NCBI GenBank assembly: GCA_031254835.1
Contig: JAIRTQ010000002.1
Coordinates: 1 to 27,343, forward strand
Direction of reading: 5' to 3'
DNA from: Puniceicoccales bacterium
GTDB lineage: Bacteria; Verrucomicrobiota; Verrucomicrobiia; Opitutales; JAIRLM01
DNA: 27,343 nt
Shown: positions 1 to 7,736 of the stretch, one piece after another
Numbering within the stretch: the first letter of the stretch is position 1
How the letters are laid out: each line of letters opens with the position of its first letter
Made by a program: the position numbers and the translations under genes
The notes under the pieces: generated by a model
Told to the model about the DNA's origin: nothing
The model's database searches: none
Seen by the model: only the letters and a program-made list of their open reading frames with translations

Positions 1-261
1 CGCTGGGATGTGTTCTCCACGATTGCATTGAAGTACCTGTACATGGAAGATGATAACAGCTATTGGGGACAACATCCCATTGCGCGGATTCTCTACGAGT
101 CGCCAACCTGTAAAAAGGAGTTCCGAGAAAAGGTTCTGGACAAATTGCCGAGCGCCTGGCGGAAGGAATTGGAGGAATACCGCTATGAAGTCTCTAGCGA
201 GTTTAGCTCGCGAGTCACGGAATATGGCATCTTCGAGGGCGCGCTCATGAGCACGAGCTAA
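1..261 (+). CDS. C-terminal part of an unknown protein (5' end outside window)
   Basis: The frame is open from the first base of the window and ends at TAA 259-261, giving at least 86 residues with no upstream stop. This is therefore the 3' end of a longer gene rather than a small gene starting at the GTG at position 10. The visible part is charged and helical, with several Trp and Tyr (WGQHPIARILYES, then KLPSAWRKELEEYRYEV). No domain was recognised. A strong hairpin followed by a T-run lies about 35 bases after the stop, which supports a real gene end. The family cannot be named without the missing N-terminal part. Confidence 0.6.
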   Translation, partial: RWDVFSTIALKYLYMEDDNSYWGQHPIARILYESPTCKKEFREKVLDKLPSAWRKELEEYRYEVSSEFSSRVTEYGIFEGALMSTS

Positions 262-290
262 AGGCCGACCGCCTGCCCCTAAATTAGTTC

Positions 291-1598
291 CTACGCGGCG
301 CCATAGAGCGCCGCTAATTTTTTTCTCAGCAGCAATATGGCGCAGACATTTGTCAGCAGCAGGCCGGCGATGCAGCCGTCGGCGAGAGTCCAGGGCAAGG
401 AACTTTCCATGAAGGCGCCGACGGGCATGAGGCCGATGAAAATGGCGCGGAAGACCAAGCGCAGCTTCGGCGCGCGAAAGTAGTAGAAGGCGTGCTCGGC
501 GAACCAGGCCCAGGCGATCATTGTGGTTATGGCGAAGCAATACATGGTGATGGGTATGAGCCAGCCGGCGCAGTCGCTGTGGAAGGCTGTGGAAAACGTT
601 TCCACGCAGATTTCACTGGCACAGCGCTGAAAATCCGGTGCGGCACAAAGAATTAAAATTCCCGTAATGGCACAGACGACGGCTACGATGGTGGGGGACA
701 GGAGCGCGACGATCCCCTGTTCGCGCGCATGATGATCGAGCGGCCGTTGGCCCCTATCCACCTCGCCGTGGGCTATGGCGGCTAGTCCTAGTCCGATATC
801 GGTGGCAAAGAGACCGCGCGAAATGCCGGACTGGATCGTGGCCAGAAGGGCGACGCCGGCCGCTCCGCCGGCGACGGCCGGCACCGCAACCGCTCCGCGA
901 AAGATGCTTCCGATTACTGGCAGTACATTATCATGCATTAGAAATATGCCGACGATGCAGACGGCCATGTGGACACAGCCAATGATCGGGACCGAAACGG
1001 ACATAAACCGCGAAAAACGGCGCAGACTTCCACAAAGGATGAAGGCCGTCGGGGTGGCCAGCAGCAGGACGGCGATTGGCCGGCCGCCGGGCAGCGCCCG
1101 CGGCAAAGCGGATACGAACGCGTTGGTTTGCACAAGATTTCCCACCGTCAGTGCGGCGCCGATTAGCAAGATGCAGTAGACGGCACCCAATGGAAACGAG
1201 CTCAACCCTTTAGCCATGTAAAACATGGCGCCACCAATGGACCGACCATTGCCGGTCCGTTCCTGGTACAACGTGCCGAGCGATGCGCAGGCCAGCTTTA
1301 TCACGCCGCCCAAAAGGGCTACGACGACCATCCAAAAAAGCGCTCCGGGGCCGCCGGTCTTGAGGGCCAGAGCCGTGCCGGCGATCGTGCCGGCGCCCAG
1401 GTTTCCGCCCACTATGACCGCTACGGCGGAAAAGCTTCCGAAACGGCGGCCACTATCATTTTTTGCCAGGACGCGGCGAAAAGCCTGGCTAATTTTTCGG
1501 AACTGGAGCCAGCCAAGTCGCAGAGACAGGTAGCAGGAGGAAAACAGCAGGATCGGGGTCACGATCCAAACGACTAGAACAGAAAGAAAGGCATCCAT
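291..1598 (-). CDS. AGCS-family sodium:alanine/glycine symporter
   Basis: This is a 435-residue polytopic inner-membrane protein with about ten hydrophobic segments. Residues 63-90 carry the AGCS hallmark, a Gly-rich stretch GGNLGAGTIAGTALAL followed by KTGGPGALFW, matching the family's GxGNIAGVAxA...GGPGAxFW pattern. AGCS proteins take up alanine, glycine or related small amino acids with Na+. The length is slightly below the usual 450-540 residues, and the C-terminal tail is short. The gene starts at ATG 1598 with no clear Shine-Dalgarno sequence and faces the gene ending at 261. Uptake of host or environmental amino acids would suit a host-associated life. The substrate cannot be read from the sequence. 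The family call is firm. Confidence 0.85.
   Translation of the reverse strand: MDAFLSVLVVWIVTPILLFSSCYLSLRLGWLQFRKISQAFRRVLAKNDSGRRFGSFSAVAVIVGGNLGAGTIAGTALALKTGGPGALFWMVVVALLGGVIKLACASLGTLYQERTGNGRSIGGAMFYMAKGLSSFPLGAVYCILLIGAALTVGNLVQTNAFVSALPRALPGGRPIAVLLLATPTAFILCGSLRRFSRFMSVSVPIIGCVHMAVCIVGIFLMHDNVLPVIGSIFRGAVAVPAVAGGAAGVALLATIQSGISRGLFATDIGLGLAAIAHGEVDRGQRPLDHHAREQGIVALLSPTIVAVVCAITGILILCAAPDFQRCASEICVETFSTAFHSDCAGWLIPITMYCFAITTMIAWAWFAEHAFYYFRAPKLRLVFRAIFIGLMPVGAFMESSLPWTLADGCIAGLLLTNVCAILLLRKKLAALYGAA
295..324 (+). terminator. Rho-independent terminator of the gene ending at 261
   Basis: A perfect 7-bp stem GCGGCGC (295-301) / GCGCCGC (308-314) with loop CATAGA is followed by TAA and seven T (318-324). 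It reads as an intrinsic terminator on the plus strand. It lies inside the last codons of the convergent symporter gene, so the same bases serve as coding sequence and as a stop signal for the facing gene. Confidence 0.8.
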
Positions 1599-1863
1599 TT
1601 AACGATCAAAATTCAACCGTTGCGAACTGGCTATGGGGCCAATCTGGTGCATGGCCCGCCGAACACGGCAATCAAAAAAATCGCGAAACGCAGAATTCGG
1701 CCGCATTTTCACAACTCAGATTTAAGACCAGTACGCCGAAGCAGCCGCCAGAAAATGCGATCAGCGGAAACGGAACAGCTTTGGTTTGACGAAATTTCAA
1801 ACCACGAAAGTCACCAACGGTAGACTACCGTCAAGAGTCAGGCTCCATTTCCGCTGCCGGCTC

Positions 1864-2439
1864 CTATGGAGCGAATTCGTCTTCGTCAACAGGTCTCAGA
1901 TCGTCATGGGCCGCAAACTCAAGGTCCCGCAGACATGACGCTTCTATCTCCCGTTCGACGGCAAACCGCCTCTCCAGCTCCTCTTCTACTGCAGCTGCCC
2001 GCCGTTCGGCGGCGGCAGATTTGTTCTCGGCCAAACGCCTCTCAACGGCCATACTCGCCTCTGCGAGGACGTCCGCGTCGATTTGTGCACCTTCCTCTTC
2101 TTCGGGGGCGCAAGCCATTACGGTGGCCCTGTCGAAAAGGTCTGCGAGTTCCGTCCACGGAACATTTTCACCGCTTTCATCCATGCAGCCGGCGCACGTC
2201 CGCGCCAAAACTGCCATCGCCGGAGCAGCGCCACCGTCGACCATCGCCCGCAGCCCCAAAGCCCGAGCGCAACCGTCGACATGGCCCATACTGGTTATGG
2301 TAGAAATTAATTCACCAATCTCCGCATCGTCTTCGCATGCGCACAGCCTATCCCATAGCGCACTCTCACTTCTCTCAATGAAGCCGCAAAGATCATCGAC
2401 GACACCATCAATTGCCGCAAAATCCATACCCACACTCAT
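1864..2439 (-). CDS. Unknown Ala/Glu-rich helical protein
   Basis: A 191-residue acidic protein with no recognised domain. The first ~115 residues are a mixed helical region with several Cys (CACEDD, CAGCMDE). Residues ~125-175 are a charged Ala/Glu/Arg stretch (AERRAAAVEEELERRF) predicted to form a long helix or coiled coil. AGGAG lies about 9 bases before ATG 2439, which supports the start. It lies 25 bases downstream of the 2465-3118 gene on the same strand and shares its A/E/R-rich style, so the two are probably co-transcribed and perhaps distantly related. No signal peptide or membrane segment is seen. A role in host interaction is only a guess from the company it keeps. Confidence 0.6.
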   Translation of the reverse strand: MSVGMDFAAIDGVVDDLCGFIERSESALWDRLCACEDDAEIGELISTITSMGHVDGCARALGLRAMVDGGAAPAMAVLARTCAGCMDESGENVPWTELADLFDRATVMACAPEEEEGAQIDADVLAEASMAVERRLAENKSAAAERRAAAVEEELERRFAVEREIEASCLRDLEFAAHDDLRPVDEDEFAP

Positions 2440-2464
2440 GTTCTTCGCTCCTGTACGTACCCAA

Positions 2465-3118
2465 CTATGCTACCTGACACGGCTGCCACCACGGCATCGC
2501 ATCGCGGGCCTTCTTATTGTCCTCCGCAATTTTGCGATTTGCCGCAGCTTTCGCCATTGCCGCAGCCTCAGCGGGCCCAGGTGTTGTCTCGATGGCCCTC
2601 ATTGCGACCCGGCGGTCTTCCGCCGCTTTGCGATTTGCTGCAGCTACCGCCGCATCGGATTCCGCAGCGGCCCGGCGGTCTTCCGCCGCTTTGCGATTTG
2701 CTGCAGCTACCGCCGCATCGGATTCCGCAGCAGCAGCCACGCGGTCTGCCTCCGCCTTGCGTCCTTTTGCAGCCTCTTCTGCATCATTCTGCACTTTCGT
2801 GAGAGCAGCAACAACTCCGCCCCATCGGCTGTCGCGCACAGCTTCACAAGAGGCCCCTAACCAAATTGAAATGGCCGTAATCAACGCCGGGACGGATGGC
2901 AACTCAGTACCGAGCGCCAGCGTCGGCGATAGAACGTTGATGGCACTTGAAAGGGCATCCGTCATCGCCGACACTCTCTTATAATTAGCCATGGCCGCAT
3001 CAAATATTGCCGGCTTCGCACCGGCGTAAGAATCGGCACGCGCCAACCATTCTTCGGCCTTTGTGTTGAGACAATCACGCTGTTTTTCTGTGCACTCAAG
3101 ATACTTAACCATTTCCAT
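2465..3118 (-). CDS. Unknown protein with internal 21-residue repeats
   Basis: A 217-residue protein starting at ATG 3118, with GAGGG a short distance upstream. Residues 1-60 are helical and charged. Residues ~60-95 are moderately hydrophobic (NVLSPTLALG ... LITAISIWLGA) and might contact a membrane. Residues ~105-210 form an Ala-rich helix built from a 21-residue unit containing ESDAAVAAANRKAAEDRR. Two units are nearly identical and a third, degenerate one (AAANRKIAEDNKK) is nearer the C-terminus. The end is Trp-rich (MPWWQPCQVA). No known family was recognised. The lack of stops on the opposite strand here is a by-product of the repeat's base composition. It is the first gene of a probable two-gene unit with 1864-2439. 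Confidence 0.6.
   Translation of the reverse strand: MEMVKYLECTEKQRDCLNTKAEEWLARADSYAGAKPAIFDAAMANYKRVSAMTDALSSAINVLSPTLALGTELPSVPALITAISIWLGASCEAVRDSRWGGVVAALTKVQNDAEEAAKGRKAEADRVAAAAESDAAVAAANRKAAEDRRAAAESDAAVAAANRKAAEDRRVAMRAIETTPGPAEAAAMAKAAANRKIAEDNKKARDAMPWWQPCQVA
2608..2733. repeat. 63-bp perfect-phase tandem duplication inside a coding region
   Basis: Two adjacent 63-bp units, 2608-2670 and 2671-2733, differ at a single base (2669 versus 2732). Because 63 is a multiple of three, the duplication adds exactly 21 residues to the minus-strand protein. The near-identity shows a recent event. A degenerate third copy is recognisable around 2520-2560. Confidence 0.95.
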
Positions 3119-3278
3119 CGTAGACCCTCAATCTTTCCAACCAAGCGCAAAGCGCACTTAGCGCTCCGCCACCCAGACGGGGATAGGCCACGTCCACTCC
3201 TGCGAAACTCAAAAAAATTTTTCCGCGCAACGAATTGTTTACGAGCAGCCGCCAGAAGTTGCGGCAATTCTGTAAAAT

Positions 3279-3815
3279 CTACACTTCAATTCTGTGGACA
3301 TCGCAAATCTTCTCATATTCTTCATAGGCTTCAACGACGGCATTAAGCGCTGTGTCGAGGTTTAGACCGTTATCATTTAGGAATGTTTTTGATAGATGAA
3401 AGTCTACTTTTGATAGATAATCTCGTATCGCCTCGTCGAAGGCGTTAAATCGCTTCGCTGCGACGGATAATGCGGGGTTAAAGAGGACTGTCAGTTCCCG
3501 CAGCGCATGGATATGATCATCGATAACGCTGATATCATTAGCAATTTGATACAGGCGAGCAGATTTTTTACGTCTTTCGTCATAAGCATCAATACAAGTG
3601 GCATTAGTATAAGAATCTATTCGGCGAGATACATTCTTCGATCCGTGTTTAACCAATTTAAATAATTCTTTAAATCGACTAAGAAACGCTTCCCGTTCCG
3701 CTTTCTCGTGTTCGGCTAACCAAGTAGGGCTAATAGATTTAGCAGGCGGCTGAATTGCGGCGTGGACTTCTTCCTCGACAGCGGTCTCAAGGGCGATGAA
3801 AAATTCTTTCGTGCG
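3279..3815 (-). pseudogene. Unknown reading frame, interrupted or lacking a normal start
   Basis: The usable ORF runs from TTG 3656 to the stop at 3279 (125 residues, helical, ends CDVHRIEV). The same frame stays open upstream to 3815 and there encodes sensible charged helix (KEFFIALETAVEEEVHAAI, then WLAEHEKAEREAFLSRFKEL). No ATG, GTG or other TTG is available in that part. A TGA at 3816-3818 stops the frame. Beyond it the same frame is open again to 4043, with a hydrophobic segment. The simplest reading is a gene broken by one nonsense change or 5' truncation. The alternative is a short gene starting at TTG 3656, but no Shine-Dalgarno sequence precedes it. The region is AT-richer than its neighbours. 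No family was recognised. Confidence 0.45.
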
Positions 3816-4127
3816 TCACAGGGAGGGATGGAACAGCAGATAGACGAGGGCGGAAAATACGCAGGGAAGTAAGAGGGTTTTGTTGAGTATGTGCGCGTAG
3901 GCAATAACTGACAAACTTCTAGCATTATTCGTGTATGTGCATATGAGCAATCTCAAATTTCTATCGTTTAGATCCAATATAATCCTTGGGGACAAGCTCA
4001 TGCGCAACAGACCCATGCGCATCAAGCTCATGCGCAAGACCACGGATTTCGGTATCTTTCATAAGGCTGTCATTTAGTAACAATGTGACAAAATGTCAAG
4101 GACTAAAATTTTGCGATTCGCGTTCCC
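3816..4127. other. Stretch with no convincing intact gene
   Basis: The only long frame (minus strand, 4043 to 3816) is in the same frame as the interrupted ORF downstream. It begins with residues produced by a short 15-bp repeat and contains one hydrophobic segment (TLLLPCVFSALVYLLF). It may be the 5' part of the same broken gene. Otherwise the stretch is AT-rich, with no RNA gene or recognised site. Confidence 0.4.
3993..4037. repeat. Three tandem 15-bp units
   Basis: Units 3993-4007 and 4023-4037 are identical (CAAGCTCATGCGCAA). The middle unit 4008-4022 (CAGACCCATGCGCAT) is degenerate but keeps the CATGCGCA core. The period is 15 bp, in phase with either coding strand. Confidence 0.85.
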
Positions 4128-4158
4128 AAAAACCTCTCCTCATTCACACAGAAGAGAG
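4128..4158 (-). terminator. Probable intrinsic terminator of enolase
   Basis: On the minus strand, just after the enolase stop, CTCTCTT and AGGAGAG form a 7-bp stem (one G-U pair) with an 11-base loop, followed at once by GTTTTT. The stem is not GC-rich, so the strength is moderate. Confidence 0.45.
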
Positions 4159-4167
4159 CCCGCTACC

Positions 4168-5484
4168 TCAGTGGCCGTAGACCGCCGCCGCGCCCAGCTC
4201 CTCTTCGATGCGCAGCAGCTGGTTGTACTTGGCTATGCGGTCCGTGCGGGAGAGTGAGCCGGTTTTAATCTGTCCGGCATTGGTGGCTACGGCGATGTCG
4301 GCTATGATGCTATCCTCCGTCTCACCGGACCGGTGCGACAGTATTGCGCCGTAGCCGGACAGGAGGGCCAGCTCAACGGCTAGTATGGTTTCCGTCAGAG
4401 TTCCGATCTGGTTCACCTTAGCCAAAATGGCATTGGCGATGCCCCCCTCTATGCCGCGGGTCAGATAGTCGATGTTGGTCACAAAGAGGTCGTCCCCCAC
4501 CAGCTGAATCTTTTCTCCGAGCCGCTCCGTGAGATGGAGCCAGCCGTCCCAGTCGTTCTGGTCCAGACCATCTTCGATGGAGCGTATGGGATAGTCGGAG
4601 CAGAGCCGCTCGTAATAGCGGACCATGTCCTCCGCCGTGCGCTCCGACCGGTCGGACTTGCTGAAGACGTAGAGTCCCCGCTCCCGATCGTAAAATTCCG
4701 ATGCGGCGACGTCCAAGGCAAAATGCACATCGTCGCCGAGTTTGTAGCCGGCTTTCTCAACGGCCTCGCAGAGCAGGTCCAACGCCGCCTCCGTGCTGGG
4801 CAACTGGGGCGCAAATCCTCCCTCGTCGCCGACGGCCGTCGAAAGACCCTTTGCGTGGAGGATCGTCCGCAGGCCATGAAAAATCTCCGCTCCCGCGCGG
4901 AGCGCTTCCGCAAAAGTTTCAGCCCCCTCGGGAACGAGCATAAATTCTTGGAAGTCGATAGGGGCGTCCGAGTGGGCCCCGCCGTTCAGCACGTTCATCA
5001 TGGGCACGGGAAGCACCCTTGCGCTCACCCCGCCCAGGTAGCGATAGAGGGGCATGCGGAAATGGTTGGCGGCGGCCCGTGCGACGGCCAGCGATACGCC
5101 GAGTACGGCGTTGGCTCCTAAATTTTTTTTCGTTTCCGTGCCGTCCAGCGAGCAGAGGGCACCGTCCAGCGCTTCCTGCTCCGCTCCGTTCAGGCCCATG
5201 ATCGCCGGTTCGATGCGTTCGTTCACGTTCCGCACGGCGGCCAATACGCCTTTCCCGCCGTAGCGCTTCCGGGCAAGCTCGACATTTTCCCCCAGCAGCT
5301 CCGCCGGAGCCTTCCCGTCCCGCAGCTCCAGCGCCTCCCGTTCGCCCGTGCTGGCGCCGGACGGCACCGCCGCCCGTCCTAGGGAGCCGTCTCGCAGGCG
5401 CACATCTACCTCAACGGTTGGGTTTCCTCGCGAGTCCAAAATTTCCCGGCCCCGCACGGCCGCAATTTTAGTATCTTCTCTCAT
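4168..5484 (-). CDS. eno: Enolase (phosphopyruvate hydratase)
   Basis: A cytosolic glycolytic enzyme that interconverts 2-phosphoglycerate and phosphoenolpyruvate. The 438 residues match the normal family length. All key positions are visible: H171, E180, E221 in GDEGGFAP, metal ligands D258, E304 and D331, catalytic K356 in ILAKVNQIGTLTET, H384 in SHRSGETEDS and K407 in QIKTG. The frame extends upstream to 5634, but the extra ~50 residues are unlike enolase. The start was set at ATG 5484, where MREDTKIAAVRGREILDSRG aligns with family N-termini. The start lacks a clear Shine-Dalgarno sequence. The gene is divergent from ndk across a ~235-bp intergenic region that must hold both promoters. Confidence 0.97.
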   Translation of the reverse strand: MREDTKIAAVRGREILDSRGNPTVEVDVRLRDGSLGRAAVPSGASTGEREALELRDGKAPAELLGENVELARKRYGGKGVLAAVRNVNERIEPAIMGLNGAEQEALDGALCSLDGTETKKNLGANAVLGVSLAVARAAANHFRMPLYRYLGGVSARVLPVPMMNVLNGGAHSDAPIDFQEFMLVPEGAETFAEALRAGAEIFHGLRTILHAKGLSTAVGDEGGFAPQLPSTEAALDLLCEAVEKAGYKLGDDVHFALDVAASEFYDRERGLYVFSKSDRSERTAEDMVRYYERLCSDYPIRSIEDGLDQNDWDGWLHLTERLGEKIQLVGDDLFVTNIDYLTRGIEGGIANAILAKVNQIGTLTETILAVELALLSGYGAILSHRSGETEDSIIADIAVATNAGQIKTGSLSRTDRIAKYNQLLRIEEELGAAAVYGH

Positions 5485-5719
5485 GGGGGGATATTCTTTG
5501 TGGCAGTAAAAGTTGTCAAAATCTTTTGCATTTTCTTTGCCGCAAAAGAAATTTTCAGTACCACGGCAGGTATTTACGGCTTGCTTGAAAAACTGGCCTT
5601 GCAGAAATAAATTTCTTACTTTTCGCTGCGCCAAAATGTGGCAGCGGGTGCTTTTTTTGTTTCTGCTGGCTTTGGCGCCGTGCCACCATCTGTCGGCGGA
5701 ATATCAGGGAGGAAATGAA

Positions 5720-6133
5720 ATGGAGCGTACGCTGGTTATTTTTAAGCCGGATGCCGTCGAGCAGGGCCGGGTGGGAGCCATTCTGGCGCGCTTCGAAGCG
5801 GCCCGCCTCCGCATCGCCGGTGCGAAGGTGTTGCGCCTAAAGGAAGAAATTTTGCGCGAGCACTATAGCCATTTAGTCGATGAGCCTTTTTTTGGGAATA
5901 TCGTTGCCTACATGAGTTCCACGGCGGTGCTCCTTGTGGTGTTAGAAGGGGAAAATGCAGTGATCCGGGTGCGAGAAATGGTGGGTCCCACGGACTCTAC
6001 CGTCGCCCCGAAGGGCACCATTCGCGGGGATTTCGGCGAAAGCAAAAGCCGCAATATGGTTCACGCCTCGGAAGACGTCCCGGCCGCCGCCGTGGAAATT
6101 GCCCGTTTTTTTTCTCCAGCTGAGCTTTTTTAG
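5720..6133 (+). CDS. ndk: Nucleoside diphosphate kinase
   Basis: Transfers the gamma-phosphate between nucleoside tri- and diphosphates through a phosphohistidine. The 137 residues are close to the usual 140-150. The N-terminus MERTLVIFKPDAV matches the family's TLxxIKPDAV, and the active-site His lies in RNMVHASED (family form NxxHGSDS; here Ala replaces Gly and Glu follows Ser). GGGAGG at about 5707-5712 gives a good ribosome binding site for ATG 5720. The frame is open upstream, and from ATG 5636 it would add a signal-peptide-like segment; this was not chosen because that ATG has no ribosome binding site. The next gene starts about 70 bases downstream and may be co-transcribed. Confidence 0.95.
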   Translation: MERTLVIFKPDAVEQGRVGAILARFEAARLRIAGAKVLRLKEEILREHYSHLVDEPFFGNIVAYMSSTAVLLVVLEGENAVIRVREMVGPTDSTVAPKGTIRGDFGESKSRNMVHASEDVPAAAVEIARFFSPAELF

Positions 6134-6204
6134 GGCGTTAGCGGCCGGCAAGGCTAGTCGATAAAGTTCTTTACGGCTATTGGCAAAAATTTCAGACTGA
6201 AGCC

Positions 6205-6525
6205 GTGGCAGATGGGAAATGGTGGAACACTGCGGGCTTACTGCGCATTTTAAGGGATTTGCCCGGCGCAGAGCGATCGCCCATAGCGATGCAGCTGCTG
6301 ACTCTTCTCGACGAGCTTCGCCGGAGTGACTTCAAATGCATGACTCCGCAGCAATTTGACGAAAAAATGGAAAATGTTGAGAGGGAAAATGGCCGTACCA
6401 TAGGCGAGGAGATCGACCAGGCCGTGAAAATCATAAAGGAATTTCTCAACAAAAATGTTCCTCTGTCCGAAGAGAGTGCGGAAGAAATCATCACCAGCCT
6501 TGGCCTGATGGGCCGAGATCCGTAG
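6205..6525 (+). CDS. Small unknown helical protein
   Basis: A 106-residue helical, charged protein starting at GTG 6205. No domain was recognised. The frame stays open upstream to 6142, just after the ndk stop, and those codons also read like protein (LVDKVLYGYWQKFQTEA). There is no ATG, GTG or TTG in that stretch, so the start is uncertain and translation may be coupled to ndk or use a rare codon. It ends shortly before a terminator that serves the convergent porin-like gene. Function unknown. Confidence 0.55.
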   Translation: MADGKWWNTAGLLRILRDLPGAERSPIAMQLLTLLDELRRSDFKCMTPQQFDEKMENVERENGRTIGEEIDQAVKIIKEFLNKNVPLSEESAEEIITSLGLMGRDP

Positions 6526-6564
6526 AGTCTCTTTGCGCAGGAAAACGGGCGACCACCAAGAGGA

Positions 6565-6596
6565 ACAAAAAACCCGCCGCCCCGAAAGGCGGCGGG
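6565..6596 (-). terminator. Strong intrinsic terminator of the beta-barrel gene
   Basis: CCCGCCGCC (6573-6581) pairs perfectly with GGCGGCGGG (6588-6596) around a 6-base loop. On the minus strand the 9-bp GC stem is followed by a run of six T. It lies about 25 bases past the stop of the outer-membrane protein gene. Confidence 0.88.
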
Positions 6597-6621
6597 AGGA
6601 AACCGCTAGCCTTAAATGGCC

Positions 6622-7509
6622 CTAGAAGCTAAACTCGACGGCGCTAGAAAACCAAAGCAGGTCCTTGTGGCCCACAAAGCCGAGCAGATCGTTGGCCCAG
6701 CTGGTCCGCGGCGCGCTGTTGCCGGAGAAGCGCAGACCAGCCCGTAAGGAAGCCTGCTCGTTATACTTATAAACCATGTCAGCCCCAACGCCGTAGTAAA
6801 AGTAATCCTTCCGCTCATCGCTGGCCAAACCGTCCTCCTTGAAGAAGCCGGAAATGCCAAACGGCCGCCGTGCGTAGTCGTAGCCGCAGAAGAAACTGCC
6901 CTCCAGTGCGCAGTGGTCTAGGCTAATGGCGCCCAGATCGTAGGTATAGCCGGCCCCGAAGGAAACGTTCAATTCCTTCCGATTTGTATCGTAGGAGATA
7001 TAAACCTTGGGGGAAAAAAGCATCTCACCGACGGCACCGATGGACAGCTCATTTGAACAGCGACGGATATCAACACCTTGATCCGTAAGGCCGCGTAGGT
7101 TAGTGTACATGTGATAGGCGTAGGAGAGATCGGCAGTGAATAGGCCTCCCACGTTGCGGCAGAAACCCACATCGGTCGAAACCACATTCATGGACCCGTT
7201 TCCCGAAATGTGCCCGCCCCGCCAGACGTGTCCCTCTAGATCGATGAGGCTGTCTTCCAGCATGAGGACGGAGGACGCGCCCACGTAGCCATGTCCGCCT
7301 AGCATCGGTAGGCCGGTCTCCACGGCCACTTGAAAGTTCGCCTGCCCTTCCTTGCGGCCGCGATTGGCATATTCAGAGTCGAACCCCACCCTCGCATCAA
7401 GGGTTAGGACAGGCAAGTCGAACGCACCCAGCGAACTGACCGCCAAAAGGCCGCACAGGGCCGTCAGTGAGAATAATTTTTTCATAGCAATTCCTTTTTC
7501 ATAAACCAT
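6622..7509 (-). CDS. Exported outer-membrane beta-barrel (porin-like) protein
   Basis: The precursor begins MKKLFSLTALCGLLAVSSLG, a clear Sec signal peptide, probably cleaved near GAF. The mature part shows alternating amphipathic strands with many Tyr and Gly (FGAGYTYDLGAIS, YFYYGVGADMVYKYNEQ). It ends in SSAVEFSF, with the terminal Phe typical of proteins inserted by BamA. The early motif GFDSEYANRGRKEG resembles the YxSEYxFRG stretch of TorF-like putative porins, so that family is a tentative match. Two starts are possible: ATG 7509 after GGGAGGT and ATG 7485 after AAAGGA; both keep the signal peptide. It is a single-gene unit with its own terminator. Substrate unknown. Confidence 0.8.
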   Translation of the reverse strand: MVYEKGIAMKKLFSLTALCGLLAVSSLGAFDLPVLTLDARVGFDSEYANRGRKEGQANFQVAVETGLPMLGGHGYVGASSVLMLEDSLIDLEGHVWRGGHISGNGSMNVVSTDVGFCRNVGGLFTADLSYAYHMYTNLRGLTDQGVDIRRCSNELSIGAVGEMLFSPKVYISYDTNRKELNVSFGAGYTYDLGAISLDHCALEGSFFCGYDYARRPFGISGFFKEDGLASDERKDYFYYGVGADMVYKYNEQASLRAGLRFSGNSAPRTSWANDLLGFVGHKDLLWFSSAVEFSF

Positions 7510-7736
7510 CGATGACCTCCCGAGGTAAACGAAAGTCGGGTTAAGCCGATGGGCAATGGCTGTCCAGGAGCAAGCATTTTTCGGACTGGGACCATCGATT
7601 CAGAAAATTTTTACTTCTAATGGAGTAGACGCATTTTTCCAAGAACTAGGAGAATCTCAGCTCCCGGAGACTGGGAAATGCAACTTTGTAAAATTTTCCC
7701 TTATACGGTCCGCACCGGTCGCTGCGCTGCATCCAT

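Noticed and set aside
1599..1863. Glycine riboswitch or other leader before the symporter gene
   Set aside because: No aptamer motifs or convincing hairpin with T-run were found upstream of 1598; the plus-strand ORF at 1620-1823 is also without support.
2021..2860. Long plus-strand ORF (279 codons) across two minus-strand genes
   Set aside because: It is the mirror of GC-rich, Ala/Arg repeat DNA with few stops. The minus-strand genes have ribosome binding sites and protein-like sequence; this one is Cys/Arg/Ser-rich without any motif.
2962..3267. Minus-strand ORF overlapping the start of the 2465-3118 gene
   Set aside because: It overlaps the better-supported gene in another frame and is Arg/Ser/Trp-rich without motif, typical of a shadow frame.
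5485..5634. N-terminal extension of enolase to 5634
   Set aside because: The added ~50 residues are unlike enolase and lie in the divergent promoter region; MREDTKIAAVRGREILDSRG gives the normal start.
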